NCBI GenBank assembly: GCA_016782865.1 | Contig: JADHXR010000020.1 | Coordinates: 1-62,568, forward strand | Direction: 5' to 3' | DNA: 62,568 nt | Source of the DNA: Phycisphaerae bacterium | GTDB lineage: Bacteria > Planctomycetota > Phycisphaerae > Sedimentisphaerales > Anaerobacaceae | Part shown: piece after piece, positions 7,609-15,920 of the stretch | Position numbering within the stretch: the first letter of the stretch is position 1 | How the letters are laid out: each line of letters starts with the position of its first letter | Made by a program: the position numbers and the translations under genes | Notes under the pieces: model-generated | Seen by the model: the letters and a program-made list of their open reading frames with translations, nothing else | Told to the model about the DNA's origin: nothing | Database searches by the model: none

Positions 7609-9614
7609 GGCTTACCTCCAAATTTCTGAGTAAAAGAGCTGACTTTTGGTCCCGCGCTGAGGGCTTCGGCGCAAGACGCCTTCAAATCGGTCCCAATCGG
7701 TCGGGGCCCGTAAATCGGCAGTTTCTGTCCCAATTCATAGGCTCCGAGATCGGGTGCTTTGCCCGTGTAGCCGTCATTAATACCAGGGATCGCCAATCCA
7801 GCGTCGATAGCTGCTGAGTCACGAGCCAAACGAAGATCCGGCACATCTTTGGCGGGGAAGACCGTGGCGGGAAAGTCCACGCCGGCGGCAAAGACATCCA
7901 GGCCCACCTCGACAGCGTGCTTCTCTCGGCCGCTTGTGCGAAGACCCTTGATCCCGGCAAACATGCCACCGTCGATACGGCCCTCGAGCACCGCGCCGAC
8001 GATACCGAAGCCGTTGTAGTCATGGTCTGAGGCTTTGTCCGATCCCGGCATTACAATCGCCGGCCGGCCTCGAAGATCGCCTCCACCTATGCACAGGTTG
8101 TTGTAGAAGCACAGATATGAACCGTCATAGTTCCACGATACGGCGTGACCGGTCTTAACGGACGTATTGTGCAAGACGACTGCCCCTGAGCACGCCCGGT
8201 TGGTATCGAACGGGTGGGTCAGCAAGTTGTACATAACGTTGCGGATGATGTAGAGCGGCCCGCCCATGCCGGGCCCGGCACTGATGCCGCGGTGACAATT
8301 TGTGAATCGGTTTCGCAGGATTCGACAGTTGCTCAGGTAGTAATCGGCCTCGACACCGTCATCGACTCCCCCATCGATATCGTTGTTGTAGATGTCGTTA
8401 CAGTGCTGGTCGACGGCGAAGACGCCTTCCATAAACGAAATATTGTCCCGGAACCCCGTTATGCGATTGTAACAGATCACGTTGCCCGCGCCTGCTATCT
8501 CGATCCCCTCGCCCATGTTCTTACCTTTTGCGCCGATTGTCGGTCGCTTCCAGGGCGTGATGCCGATCACTTCATTGTCAGCAATATAACAATTCGTACA
8601 CTTCGCGCGGGGGACCGTTTCGGTATTTGTCGGCGTCGGAAAGGGCTTGAGCCGTGACGCAACATCGGGCAGCCAGCCGGCAAGACCCTGCCTAGCTGAA
8701 GAGGTGATTCCCCACATGCCGTAAACCCGACAGCGCGACACCGCGCAGTCCTCGGCGTGCCAGAGCGTCACCGTGCCGAACGACACCAATCCCTCCAGGT
8801 ACACGTGCTTGCACCCGCGCAGCGATATGCCCTCAAAGACCACCTCTCCTTCTCGGCTTTTCAAAGGCCGGTGGTTGGCGTATGCCCCCCCTCCGGGCGG
8901 ATTGTCGATGTCCAGATAGATAGCATCACCGTCGGCGCTTTGGACACTCGCATTGCGAATCACGATTGGGGCGCCGGGCTCGCCGCTGTGAGGCATTTCG
9001 AAGTACCCGTAGTTGCCGGCATCGAGGAGAACCACGTCACCGGGTCGAGCACCCTGGATAACTTCACGGAGGGTCTTCGAATTGGCGCGTTTTATGGGCG
9101 CCGCGTCTTTCGCCTTAGGCACGGGGCGCGTTCGTGCGCGGATTGTTCGTTCTGCACGGCCGCCGTCGGAATCGGTGAGGTTTAGGAGTATCTCGTATTC
9201 GGTGCCGGGGTGCAGATCGAAGATCGTGCCCGAATGCTTGTTGGCCCAAGTGAACTTCAGGACCTCCTTCTCACCGGGAGGCTCATTATACCAAGTCTGC
9301 TTAGGTACGCGCCGAAGCGTCATGCCCTGCTTCCAATCCTTCTCGCCGACTGCTCGATAGCGAACGGCAACTGCACTGTTGAGGTTGTCGTCGCCCTCTA
9401 TTTCCCACTCGATCGCCAAGTGGATAACCGTGGGATAAGGCGTCCTGATCTTGCCTGGGACAGTGTCGTTTCGCCCGGACAGGTGACGCCGTGAATGCTG
9501 GCCGCGCGACGAACCATGCATCTCGGCCTGCTGCTCTCGAACCTGGCCCAGTGACATCATGGAAGTTGTGCCGAGAATGACTGCAAATAGAAACGTCTGT
9601 CGATTCGATGTCAT
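7605..9614 (-). CDS. secreted right-handed parallel beta-helix protein with fibronectin-III-like domain
   Basis: A protein of about 669 residues. The signal peptide (TFLFAVILGTTSMMSLGQ) is followed by a fibronectin-III-like module (about 65-165; IHLAIEWEIEGDDN to LHPGTEYEILLNLTDSDGG) and then a long parallel beta-helix (about 175-600) built of short repeats such as GDVVLLDAGNYG, NVICYNRITGF and CNDIYNNDIDGGVDDGVEADY. The fold is that of pectate-lyase-like and NosD/carbohydrate-binding proteins. The ATG at 9614 is chosen over a GTG nine bases upstream because GAGGTG lies six bases before it. The 3' end overlaps the esterase gene by four bases. Polysaccharide lyase or binding activity is likely, but catalytic residues cannot be assigned with confidence. 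Confidence 0.82.
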   Translation of the reverse strand: MTSNRQTFLFAVILGTTSMMSLGQVREQQAEMHGSSRGQHSRRHLSGRNDTVPGKIRTPYPTVIHLAIEWEIEGDDNLNSAVAVRYRAVGEKDWKQGMTLRRVPKQTWYNEPPGEKEVLKFTWANKHSGTIFDLHPGTEYEILLNLTDSDGGRAERTIRARTRPVPKAKDAAPIKRANSKTLREVIQGARPGDVVLLDAGNYGYFEMPHSGEPGAPIVIRNASVQSADGDAIYLDIDNPPGGGAYANHRPLKSREGEVVFEGISLRGCKHVYLEGLVSFGTVTLWHAEDCAVSRCRVYGMWGITSSARQGLAGWLPDVASRLKPFPTPTNTETVPRAKCTNCYIADNEVIGITPWKRPTIGAKGKNMGEGIEIAGAGNVICYNRITGFRDNISFMEGVFAVDQHCNDIYNNDIDGGVDDGVEADYYLSNCRILRNRFTNCHRGISAGPGMGGPLYIIRNVMYNLLTHPFDTNRACSGAVVLHNTSVKTGHAVSWNYDGSYLCFYNNLCIGGGDLRGRPAIVMPGSDKASDHDYNGFGIVGAVLEGRIDGGMFAGIKGLRTSGREKHAVEVGLDVFAAGVDFPATVFPAKDVPDLRLARDSAAIDAGLAIPGINDGYTGKAPDLGAYELGQKLPIYGPRPIGTDLKASCAEALSAGPKVSSFTQKFGGKP

Positions 9615-9750
9615 AATTTTCACCTCGTTTTCACTGAGTATACCCTTCAGGGTAGTAAATTCCCGCGAGCAAAACCATAACCTGTCATTCTAAAGCCACT
9701 TACCCGCGCAAGAACGGGAATTTTCAATCGCCAGCACCATAAGTTCACTG

Positions 9751-12700
9751 TCACTGTCGTTGCTGCAGGGCAAGCCACGAGCGCATCTGATAGCTGCAAG
9801 CGCACTTGGATAAGCCGTCGGGGACGAGCACCAGTCCGCCGGCGGCAATAGCGTTGAACCAGCAATTCGGCCTTATGCCGCCGAAGTTCTCCGTGCCCGC
9901 ATCACGCGTCATATCGAGATAGCCGAGCGTTGCCGAGCGGAAGAGGAACATGTGCGTGCTGCCGGCGATCTGCCCGCATCCATAGGAACGTTTGAAGTTC
10001 CACCGAACCGATTCGCCTGTCTTGAGCACCCAGGCGCCGCCTTCTGCGTAAATCACATCGTCGTTTATCAGCGGTCGGGTCCTGTGGCTGACCCTGTTGT
10101 CCCACAGGCGCGTGCCGGTTTTCACATCGAATGCCGCCATTCGCCCACCGATCTCCGAGGGCAGTTTGAAAAAACTGTGCTTGACGGCCTGATAGTACAT
10201 CAGCAGAACGCCGTGCTTATCACTGACGGCAACCTGAGTCCCGAATACATCGTCGTCGTTTCTCCAGAGGACCTCTCCGGTTCGGGCATCCATCGCGATA
10301 AGCGCACCGCCGGGATGTTCGCCGGGTTCAAGTGGAGGACGATGTTTTGCGTCCCGCTGCGGCTCGGTGATGCGGTCTGCCAAGGCTATGGGCCGGTCGA
10401 TCAAGTAGACCTTTGCGCCCGCAATCGCGATCGTGTTATTACGAATCGAATGCTTTGGCTTGTGCCGCCACTTGAGCCGTCCGGTCACGGCGTCCAGGGC
10501 AAAGAGCATGACGGATTCATTTCTAAGTCGTATGTCCCCATAGCGGGGGCTGGTTGTATGCTCGTCGTTCAGTATCGAGCCAAACAGCAAACCGTCTGCG
10601 CAGGCGATGTAACCCCAATTGCGATTCTCTGCTGATTGTTCAACCGGTGTTGTGAACTCAGCGATTTTCCTGCCTGAAGACAATTCAATCTTCAGACATT
10701 TCTCGTCGGTGCGCACGAACACTGCCTCGGCACTCAGGCAGCAGTTGCCGCCCACATCACCGACGCCGACGTCGTGATGCACGCCGTCCCAGTCGGCGAG
10801 GACATCCGGGATCGAAAACGTCCAAACGGTATGACCGTTGTAGGCATCCAGTGCACAAATCCCGTGGACTCCCTCTACGACCAGGTACCCGCGATTGAAC
10901 AACGGCGCGGGCCCTTGCGCATGGCGGTCTGCAATTTCGAGCGCACCGTCCCGATACCATGCCATCTCAAGCGGACCGCGGAGGATGCTGTCGGCAGAGC
11001 AAATTGTATTGGCCGGATCACAGTTCTGGTGCGTCCAACTACCGGCCCCCTCCAGCGGACCACGACGTCGAACCCGCAATCGCCCGGGCGTTCCAAGGCA
11101 AACGACGCCCCCGTACGGTCGCTGCAGACGTGTGATTTGGGCCCTGTCCAACAGGCCGGCCTCTCCGGCAAGGGTCCGCGCCGAAACGATCAAATTGGCA
11201 AAATTGCGCGGATACGACGTTTTGCACGGATCCCCACGGTGAATCGACACTCGGCTCCCGTAAACGCCGGCATCATCGAGTATGCGACGGGCTCTGCTTA
11301 CGTCAGCAGGATCCGAGTCAATTCCGATTACGTGAAGCTTTGACCGCCGAACCAGCTCCAGAGCCAGCTCGCCTGTCCCGCATCCCAGATCGAGGCAAAT
11401 ACCTGCTGCGATGCCGCTCTTATTTAGAATTTCCTCGGCGGCTTTGGCATAGTCGATGTCACTCGGCCGGGCAACAAGCAATGACCCCTTGAGTGCACTC
11501 GGAGCTGAATGTTGCGATCTCCCAAAGCAGTAGACGATGCCCTTCGACGTGGAGACGACGAGCAGGCCGTTTGCCGCCGCCAGACCGATAGCGTCGCCTT
11601 CGACATCCTGTGACCATCTGAGGCGACCGTCATCGAGGTTAACGATCCGCACCACGTCCGGCCCGCCGCACACCGCTTCTCGGGCGGCTGCGATCACTTC
11701 GTACCGTCGTTCATAGGTGGTAGCCAGGAACGGGCCGACCTCGCCGCCCAGCGCTTCAACATCCGGTCTGGACTGAGACAATGTGCGTTCCAAACCCGTT
11801 TGCTTGGGCACGTCCTCGTCGACTTGCCCGAATCGCACTTGCATCCGGTACAAACTTCCCAGAGCAGGCAACTTCTCGACGACCTTCTCGGCGCGTTTGC
11901 TCTCGGCCGATTCATCTTCCAGGGCGACTTGCCTGTACTCATCCAGTCCCCGATACCACACGAGGTTGCCCTTGCGGTCAGGCCTCTCCATTTCGGCCCA
12001 GCGATACACAAACAGCGTTTCTCCAGTCGATCTCAGAATTCCATCGGGCAAAACGCCAAACACGCCTGGTCCTGCACGGGCGGCAAGGTTGCCGGTGTCC
12101 CTTGCGAGGAAACAGCCTGCATTGATGATGAAACGGTCACCAACAAGCGCACGCGCGCCGCCGATGGATCCGTTTTGCTGCAGGCGATAGTACTCGAACT
12201 CTCCATCGCAGCGCCTGAACGCCGCCGGCACGGCTCGTCCGGTGGGGACGAACAGACGCTCGTCTGTAGCCAGCAGATACCCTTGTGGGGCGACGCCGCT
12301 GTGAGCATTGGCACCGCCGTGTGGCTGCGGCATATACATTCGGCCCGTGCTGTCATTGGTCCAGAGGACCTGTCCCGTTCGGGCATCCAGTGCGTGCAGG
12401 AAGATACCGTCGCTGGGCCAAATCCCCGCGGCGTAGTAAACTGTGTCATCGGTCACCACCGGTCCGCCTCGTGCGGGCCAGCGTGAGATCATGCGTTCGT
12501 TACCAAGACACATCCTATCATTCAGTCCGCCGCGATGTTTCCAAAGGAGTGTGCCGTCTTCGACTCTGATTGCGTACAGACAGCCGTCATCACTGGCCAC
12601 GAAGATTCGGTCGCGCCACGCCGCCGGGGCAAAACGCACGGGACCGCCCGTGAAAAACGTCCACCGGGGCCTACCGCTGCCGGCATCGATGGCAACTACC

Positions 12701-12981
12701 TTATCCTCAGAAGAACTGCCGAACATCACCGCATCGCCGACAATGATCGGCTGATACGCAAAGTCATACGTTATTCGGGACGAGTCCGGCCATGCCGGCG
12801 TCGGCGCCGTTCGGCCGCGGTAGATCCAGCGCAGCTCCAGGTCCTCCGGCAGTGGTTCGGGGCAGTAGCCTGTACGGGCTGCATCCGCTCGAAACATGGG
12901 CCAGTCGCCGGCACGAAGCGAACCGCTCGCCAGCGCCAAAATGGCCAGTAGAATAACGAAATTGCAGAGTCGATGTCTCAT
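9751..12981 (-). CDS. secreted PQQ-like beta-propeller protein with inserted SAM-methyltransferase domain
   Basis: A 1076-residue exported protein. A signal peptide (LCNFVILLAILALASGSLRA) leads into PQQ/BamB-like propeller blades (W-x-MFRADAARTG, GRPRWTFFTGGPV, GTLLWKHRGG, GQVLWTNDSTG). At about 525-640 the propeller is interrupted by a class I Rossmann methyltransferase core with motif I (CLDLGCGTGELALELV) and an acidic ribose-binding loop (VIGIDSDPAD). Propeller blades resume afterwards (GHTVWTFSIPD, GRLKWRHKPK, GEVLWRNDDD, GTRLWDNRV). It lies between the sulfatase and beta-helix genes. The function of an exported methyltransferase core is obscure, since SAM is cytoplasmic; the insert may be a structural relic. 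Ribosome site AGAGAG. Confidence 0.83.
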   Translation of the reverse strand: MRHRLCNFVILLAILALASGSLRAGDWPMFRADAARTGYCPEPLPEDLELRWIYRGRTAPTPAWPDSSRITYDFAYQPIIVGDAVMFGSSSEDKVVAIDAGSGRPRWTFFTGGPVRFAPAAWRDRIFVASDDGCLYAIRVEDGTLLWKHRGGLNDRMCLGNERMISRWPARGGPVVTDDTVYYAAGIWPSDGIFLHALDARTGQVLWTNDSTGRMYMPQPHGGANAHSGVAPQGYLLATDERLFVPTGRAVPAAFRRCDGEFEYYRLQQNGSIGGARALVGDRFIINAGCFLARDTGNLAARAGPGVFGVLPDGILRSTGETLFVYRWAEMERPDRKGNLVWYRGLDEYRQVALEDESAESKRAEKVVEKLPALGSLYRMQVRFGQVDEDVPKQTGLERTLSQSRPDVEALGGEVGPFLATTYERRYEVIAAAREAVCGGPDVVRIVNLDDGRLRWSQDVEGDAIGLAAANGLLVVSTSKGIVYCFGRSQHSAPSALKGSLLVARPSDIDYAKAAEEILNKSGIAAGICLDLGCGTGELALELVRRSKLHVIGIDSDPADVSRARRILDDAGVYGSRVSIHRGDPCKTSYPRNFANLIVSARTLAGEAGLLDRAQITRLQRPYGGVVCLGTPGRLRVRRRGPLEGAGSWTHQNCDPANTICSADSILRGPLEMAWYRDGALEIADRHAQGPAPLFNRGYLVVEGVHGICALDAYNGHTVWTFSIPDVLADWDGVHHDVGVGDVGGNCCLSAEAVFVRTDEKCLKIELSSGRKIAEFTTPVEQSAENRNWGYIACADGLLFGSILNDEHTTSPRYGDIRLRNESVMLFALDAVTGRLKWRHKPKHSIRNNTIAIAGAKVYLIDRPIALADRITEPQRDAKHRPPLEPGEHPGGALIAMDARTGEVLWRNDDDVFGTQVAVSDKHGVLLMYYQAVKHSFFKLPSEIGGRMAAFDVKTGTRLWDNRVSHRTRPLINDDVIYAEGGAWVLKTGESVRWNFKRSYGCGQIAGSTHMFLFRSATLGYLDMTRDAGTENFGGIRPNCWFNAIAAGGLVLVPDGLSKCACSYQMRSWLALQQRQ

Positions 12982-13029
12982 AGTATCTCTCTTTTCAAAC
13001 CGAGTAGTGTGCGGGAGTTTCGCATGGTT

Positions 13030-14436
13030 TCACCGGGCATGTCGGACTTCTTTCTCCCACTCTGCGAGCAACGCTTTGAGTCGCCTGGCTTGCCTGGGTC
13101 GTTTCTCCAGCAGATCGTGACTTTCAGCCACATCACTTTTCAGATCGAACAGGTATTCTTCCGACTTCTTGCCATCGGTCTGCCATATATACTTCATGTC
13201 CCCATCCCGGACCGCCTTGCGGGTTCGCTCGCCACGGCGTCCCCTCCAATAGAGCGTCCTTTCTTGAGGCGGTTGGCCTGTTTCCACGAGCTTGAGGACG
13301 TCGATCCCATCGAACTCGCGACCGGGCGGCACGTCGGCTCCGGCGATGCGCACGATAGAGGCGGAGAAATCCATAGTGATGCAAGCCTGGTCACTGACTG
13401 CACCGCTGGGGATCGCTCCTGGCCAGCGAGCCACGGCCGGTACGCGAATGCCACCCTCGAAAGTGGTGCCCTTGGCCTTGGACAGAGGCGTATTGCGGGC
13501 GCTGCCGGTGCCGCCGTTGTCGCTGCTGAAGATGACGACCGTATTGGCGGCCAATCCCTTCTCGTCGAGCTTCTTCAATATACGCCCGATGCATTTGTCC
13601 ATCTGCTCGATCATGGCGATATAGACATCAGGCGGGGCCTTGCCCTGATTCCATAGCGGCGAGTCCAAAGGCAACGGGTCCGGCTTGTAGTCATCGGGAC
13701 CCTGGAACGGCGAGTGCGGGGCAGTGTACGGCACATACAGGAAGAAGGGTTCGTCGGCATGAGTGTCTATGAATTTGACTGCTTCGTCGGTAGCGAGATC
13801 GGTAAAATAACCTTCGCGCCGGATTGGCTTGCCGTTTTGAAACAGGTAATAGCTCGCCACGTTGTCGATATAGTGGAAATAGTCCATTCCGCCGCCGATG
13901 GCGTAGAAGGCGTGATCGAAACCGTGAAGATGCGGGGCGAACTTCGGCTCGTATCCAAGATGCCACTTTCCCGCGATTGCCGTGGCGTACCCGGCGTCTT
14001 TGAGCATCCGTGCTATCGAGGTCTCCTCGACAGGTAACCCAAGATCGTTTGTTTCGCGCAGGCGAATCGCATCATCATATCGACCCACGTTGCCGTTGCC
14101 GATCGCGCACTCCAGGCCGCCGACCCGGTGTTGGTAGCGGCCCGTCAGGAAGGCTGTCCGCGTCGGACTGCATTCCGGACCGTTCGCATAGTACTGCGTG
14201 AACTTTACTCCCTCGGCGGCAATTCCGTCGATCACCGGCGTCTTGATATCCTGCCTGCCGTAACATCCGAGATCACCGTAGCCTAGATCGTCGGCAAGGA
14301 CAAAGACGATGTTGGGTTTCCTGGCGCGAGACGCCGCCCGCCCCCAGGCATTGCCGGAGAGCAATGATGACGCGGTCACCGAAGCGGCGGTCAGACCTGC
14401 TGTTTTGAGAAACTGCCTTCGTGTTTTCATGTTCAT
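13030..14436 (-). CDS. sulfatase (arylsulfatase A family, formylglycine type)
   Basis: A 468-residue S1-type sulfatase. A Tat-like leader (TRRQFLKTAGLTAASVTASS) is followed by the metal-binding start NIVFVLADDLGYGDLGCYG. The active-site motif C-S-P-T-R sits in GPECSPTRTAFLTGR, with Cys near residue 89, the residue that FGE converts to formylglycine. IAGKWHLGY near residue 155 and FSSDNGG near residue 310 supply further Ca and sulfate ligands. Length is normal for the family. It hydrolyses sulfate esters, here most likely on an algal or host glycan judging from the neighbouring beta-helix, esterase and isomerase-like genes. The gap to the PQQ gene is only about 50 bases, so co-transcription is likely. 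No sulfatase-modifying enzyme is present in the window. Confidence 0.93.
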   Translation of the reverse strand: MNMKTRRQFLKTAGLTAASVTASSLLSGNAWGRAASRARKPNIVFVLADDLGYGDLGCYGRQDIKTPVIDGIAAEGVKFTQYYANGPECSPTRTAFLTGRYQHRVGGLECAIGNGNVGRYDDAIRLRETNDLGLPVEETSIARMLKDAGYATAIAGKWHLGYEPKFAPHLHGFDHAFYAIGGGMDYFHYIDNVASYYLFQNGKPIRREGYFTDLATDEAVKFIDTHADEPFFLYVPYTAPHSPFQGPDDYKPDPLPLDSPLWNQGKAPPDVYIAMIEQMDKCIGRILKKLDEKGLAANTVVIFSSDNGGTGSARNTPLSKAKGTTFEGGIRVPAVARWPGAIPSGAVSDQACITMDFSASIVRIAGADVPPGREFDGIDVLKLVETGQPPQERTLYWRGRRGERTRKAVRDGDMKYIWQTDGKKSEEYLFDLKSDVAESHDLLEKRPRQARRLKALLAEWEKEVRHAR

Positions 14437-14483
14437 GTATTGCTCCGTGCTATATGAGATATGTTTATCATTAAAGAGTTATG

Positions 14484-15464
14484 CTATGTATCCCGCAGCG
14501 CTGCGAACTTTCGCGTGTATCCGACGTTCTGGCTGATCTGGTCATCGAAGCGGGGATACATGCCAACGATCACGCCGTCGGTCGGTTTGAGATGCTCGAA
14601 GGCAAATTTGAAGGCGGCCTCGACTTTGTAGGCCTTGTCGCACATCCGACCAGCCGCCAGTATTTTGAAGCCCAGGCAGGGCTGATCGACTTGCCTTGCG
14701 ACTTCGGTCATGGCAAGCGGATCAGAAGCGAAGAACGAGTACCCTATCTGAGCAGTGACCACCGGCGGCATCTTCTCCAACTCGTCCTTCGTCCTCGTGA
14801 GGTAGTAAAAGCAAGTCATAAACAGATCGACCTTCCATCCCTCGTCGGCGATTCGCTTGATGCAATCGGGATTGTGTGCCGAAACACCGGCCAGCACGCC
14901 TGCGTCCTTGACACGCTTGACAAAATCATGGACTTCATTGCTCTTGCCCTCGCGGAACAGTCTGTCGGTAACGCCGCCGTGATGAACGATGGCGATTGGC
15001 TGGGTCTCAGTCACCACCTTGGGCACCGGCATTTTGCCCTGCCCGCCGGCGTGAAGGCAGATGAACTTAATCCTGGAACCGCGCTGCCTCAATGTTCGCA
15101 AGATCGGGCCCATTCTCTCCGGTCGACTGCCCTGATGTGCATTTACGCCCTCGCGCTCACAGCGCCCGAGGAACTCGGCGATCCTATCGTCGGTGAAGTA
15201 CTCTTTCATGTGCCGGTCCATGATAGGGCCCATGTAAGAATATCCGCTAGTGGGATTCGAGCCGGCGATCAATCTGGCGACGCGGTGCTCGCCGAGCCGT
15301 ATCGTCGCCAGCGGAGGCGCCGATGAGCCCACATCTGCCGAACCGCCACTCGCCGCCACACTTGTCCTGCCGAAAGCCAACATCGAACCGGTTGCGGCAA
15401 CCGAAAGTTGCGACAGAAACTCCCTGCGTTCGGGGTTTTGTGGTTTGCCTGTATTTGAACCCAT
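14484..15464 (-). CDS. Tat-exported TIM-barrel protein, aldo/keto-reductase-like
   Basis: A 326-residue protein starting with a Tat leader (PERREFLSQLSVAATGSMLAFG). The mature part begins ATIRLGEHRVARLIAGSNPTSGYS, has barrel-like strands (RIKFICLHAGG, QPIAIVHHGGVTD, VLAGVSAHNPDCIKRI, KVDLFMTCFYYL) and ends with TDGVIVGMYPRFDDQISQN. The pattern matches the aldo/keto-reductase-like Tat proteins common in planctomycetes, though the classical catalytic Tyr/Lys pair cannot be located with confidence. Ribosome site AGGAGAG lies five bases before the ATG. It is the first gene of the minus-strand run that ends at 3020, so its promoter should lie in the gap above 15464. A role in sugar oxidation is only an inference. 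Confidence 0.7.
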   Translation of the reverse strand: MGSNTGKPQNPERREFLSQLSVAATGSMLAFGRTSVAASGGSADVGSSAPPLATIRLGEHRVARLIAGSNPTSGYSYMGPIMDRHMKEYFTDDRIAEFLGRCEREGVNAHQGSRPERMGPILRTLRQRGSRIKFICLHAGGQGKMPVPKVVTETQPIAIVHHGGVTDRLFREGKSNEVHDFVKRVKDAGVLAGVSAHNPDCIKRIADEGWKVDLFMTCFYYLTRTKDELEKMPPVVTAQIGYSFFASDPLAMTEVARQVDQPCLGFKILAAGRMCDKAYKVEAAFKFAFEHLKPTDGVIVGMYPRFDDQISQNVGYTRKFAALRDT

Positions 15465-15920
15465 ATTGCTCTCCTAATAATCGTGTGTACACTTGGGGCA
15501 CGGTTGCGATTATACCATCTTGTATGCCCAGGGGCCACAGGAAACGTTCCGAGCAAATCATCACCAGGAAGATTTGCAGGCGCATGGTCCGCGACATGCC
15601 GGACAGCCGACTCCACGTTTGCCGCAGTCTTGGCCACACCGGGCAACGTATGTTAATTCAAGGGACGAGTCGATGTCCGGATCGGCCTGCCGAACAAGGG
15701 CAATCGCCGTGCGCCGGGACTCGCCGGCTCGCAGACAATCGACGGCAAGAAGGAGCTGATAGTTGAGATTGTTCGAGAAATCTGCCCTTGGCCCAGAATC
15801 TAACCTATGTTAGGACTCAATTGGGGCAAAATTGGGGTTTATAGTGACAAAATGAACAGTGTGTCACCCGAAAACAATAGTGTTTTTGAGCTCGTTAATG
15901 AAGGTGACTTTGCGTGTGTT
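15465..15920. other. intergenic region
   Basis: A 456-base gap without a supportable gene. One open stretch on the plus strand near 15670-15800 reads as a short peptide ending in VEIVREICPWPRI, with no start codon or ribosome site; it could be the tail of a lost gene. A weak hairpin (GTGACA...TGTCAC) lies near 15845-15868. The promoter of the downstream polysaccharide-type operon (minus strand) is expected here but was not pinned down. Confidence 0.5.
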
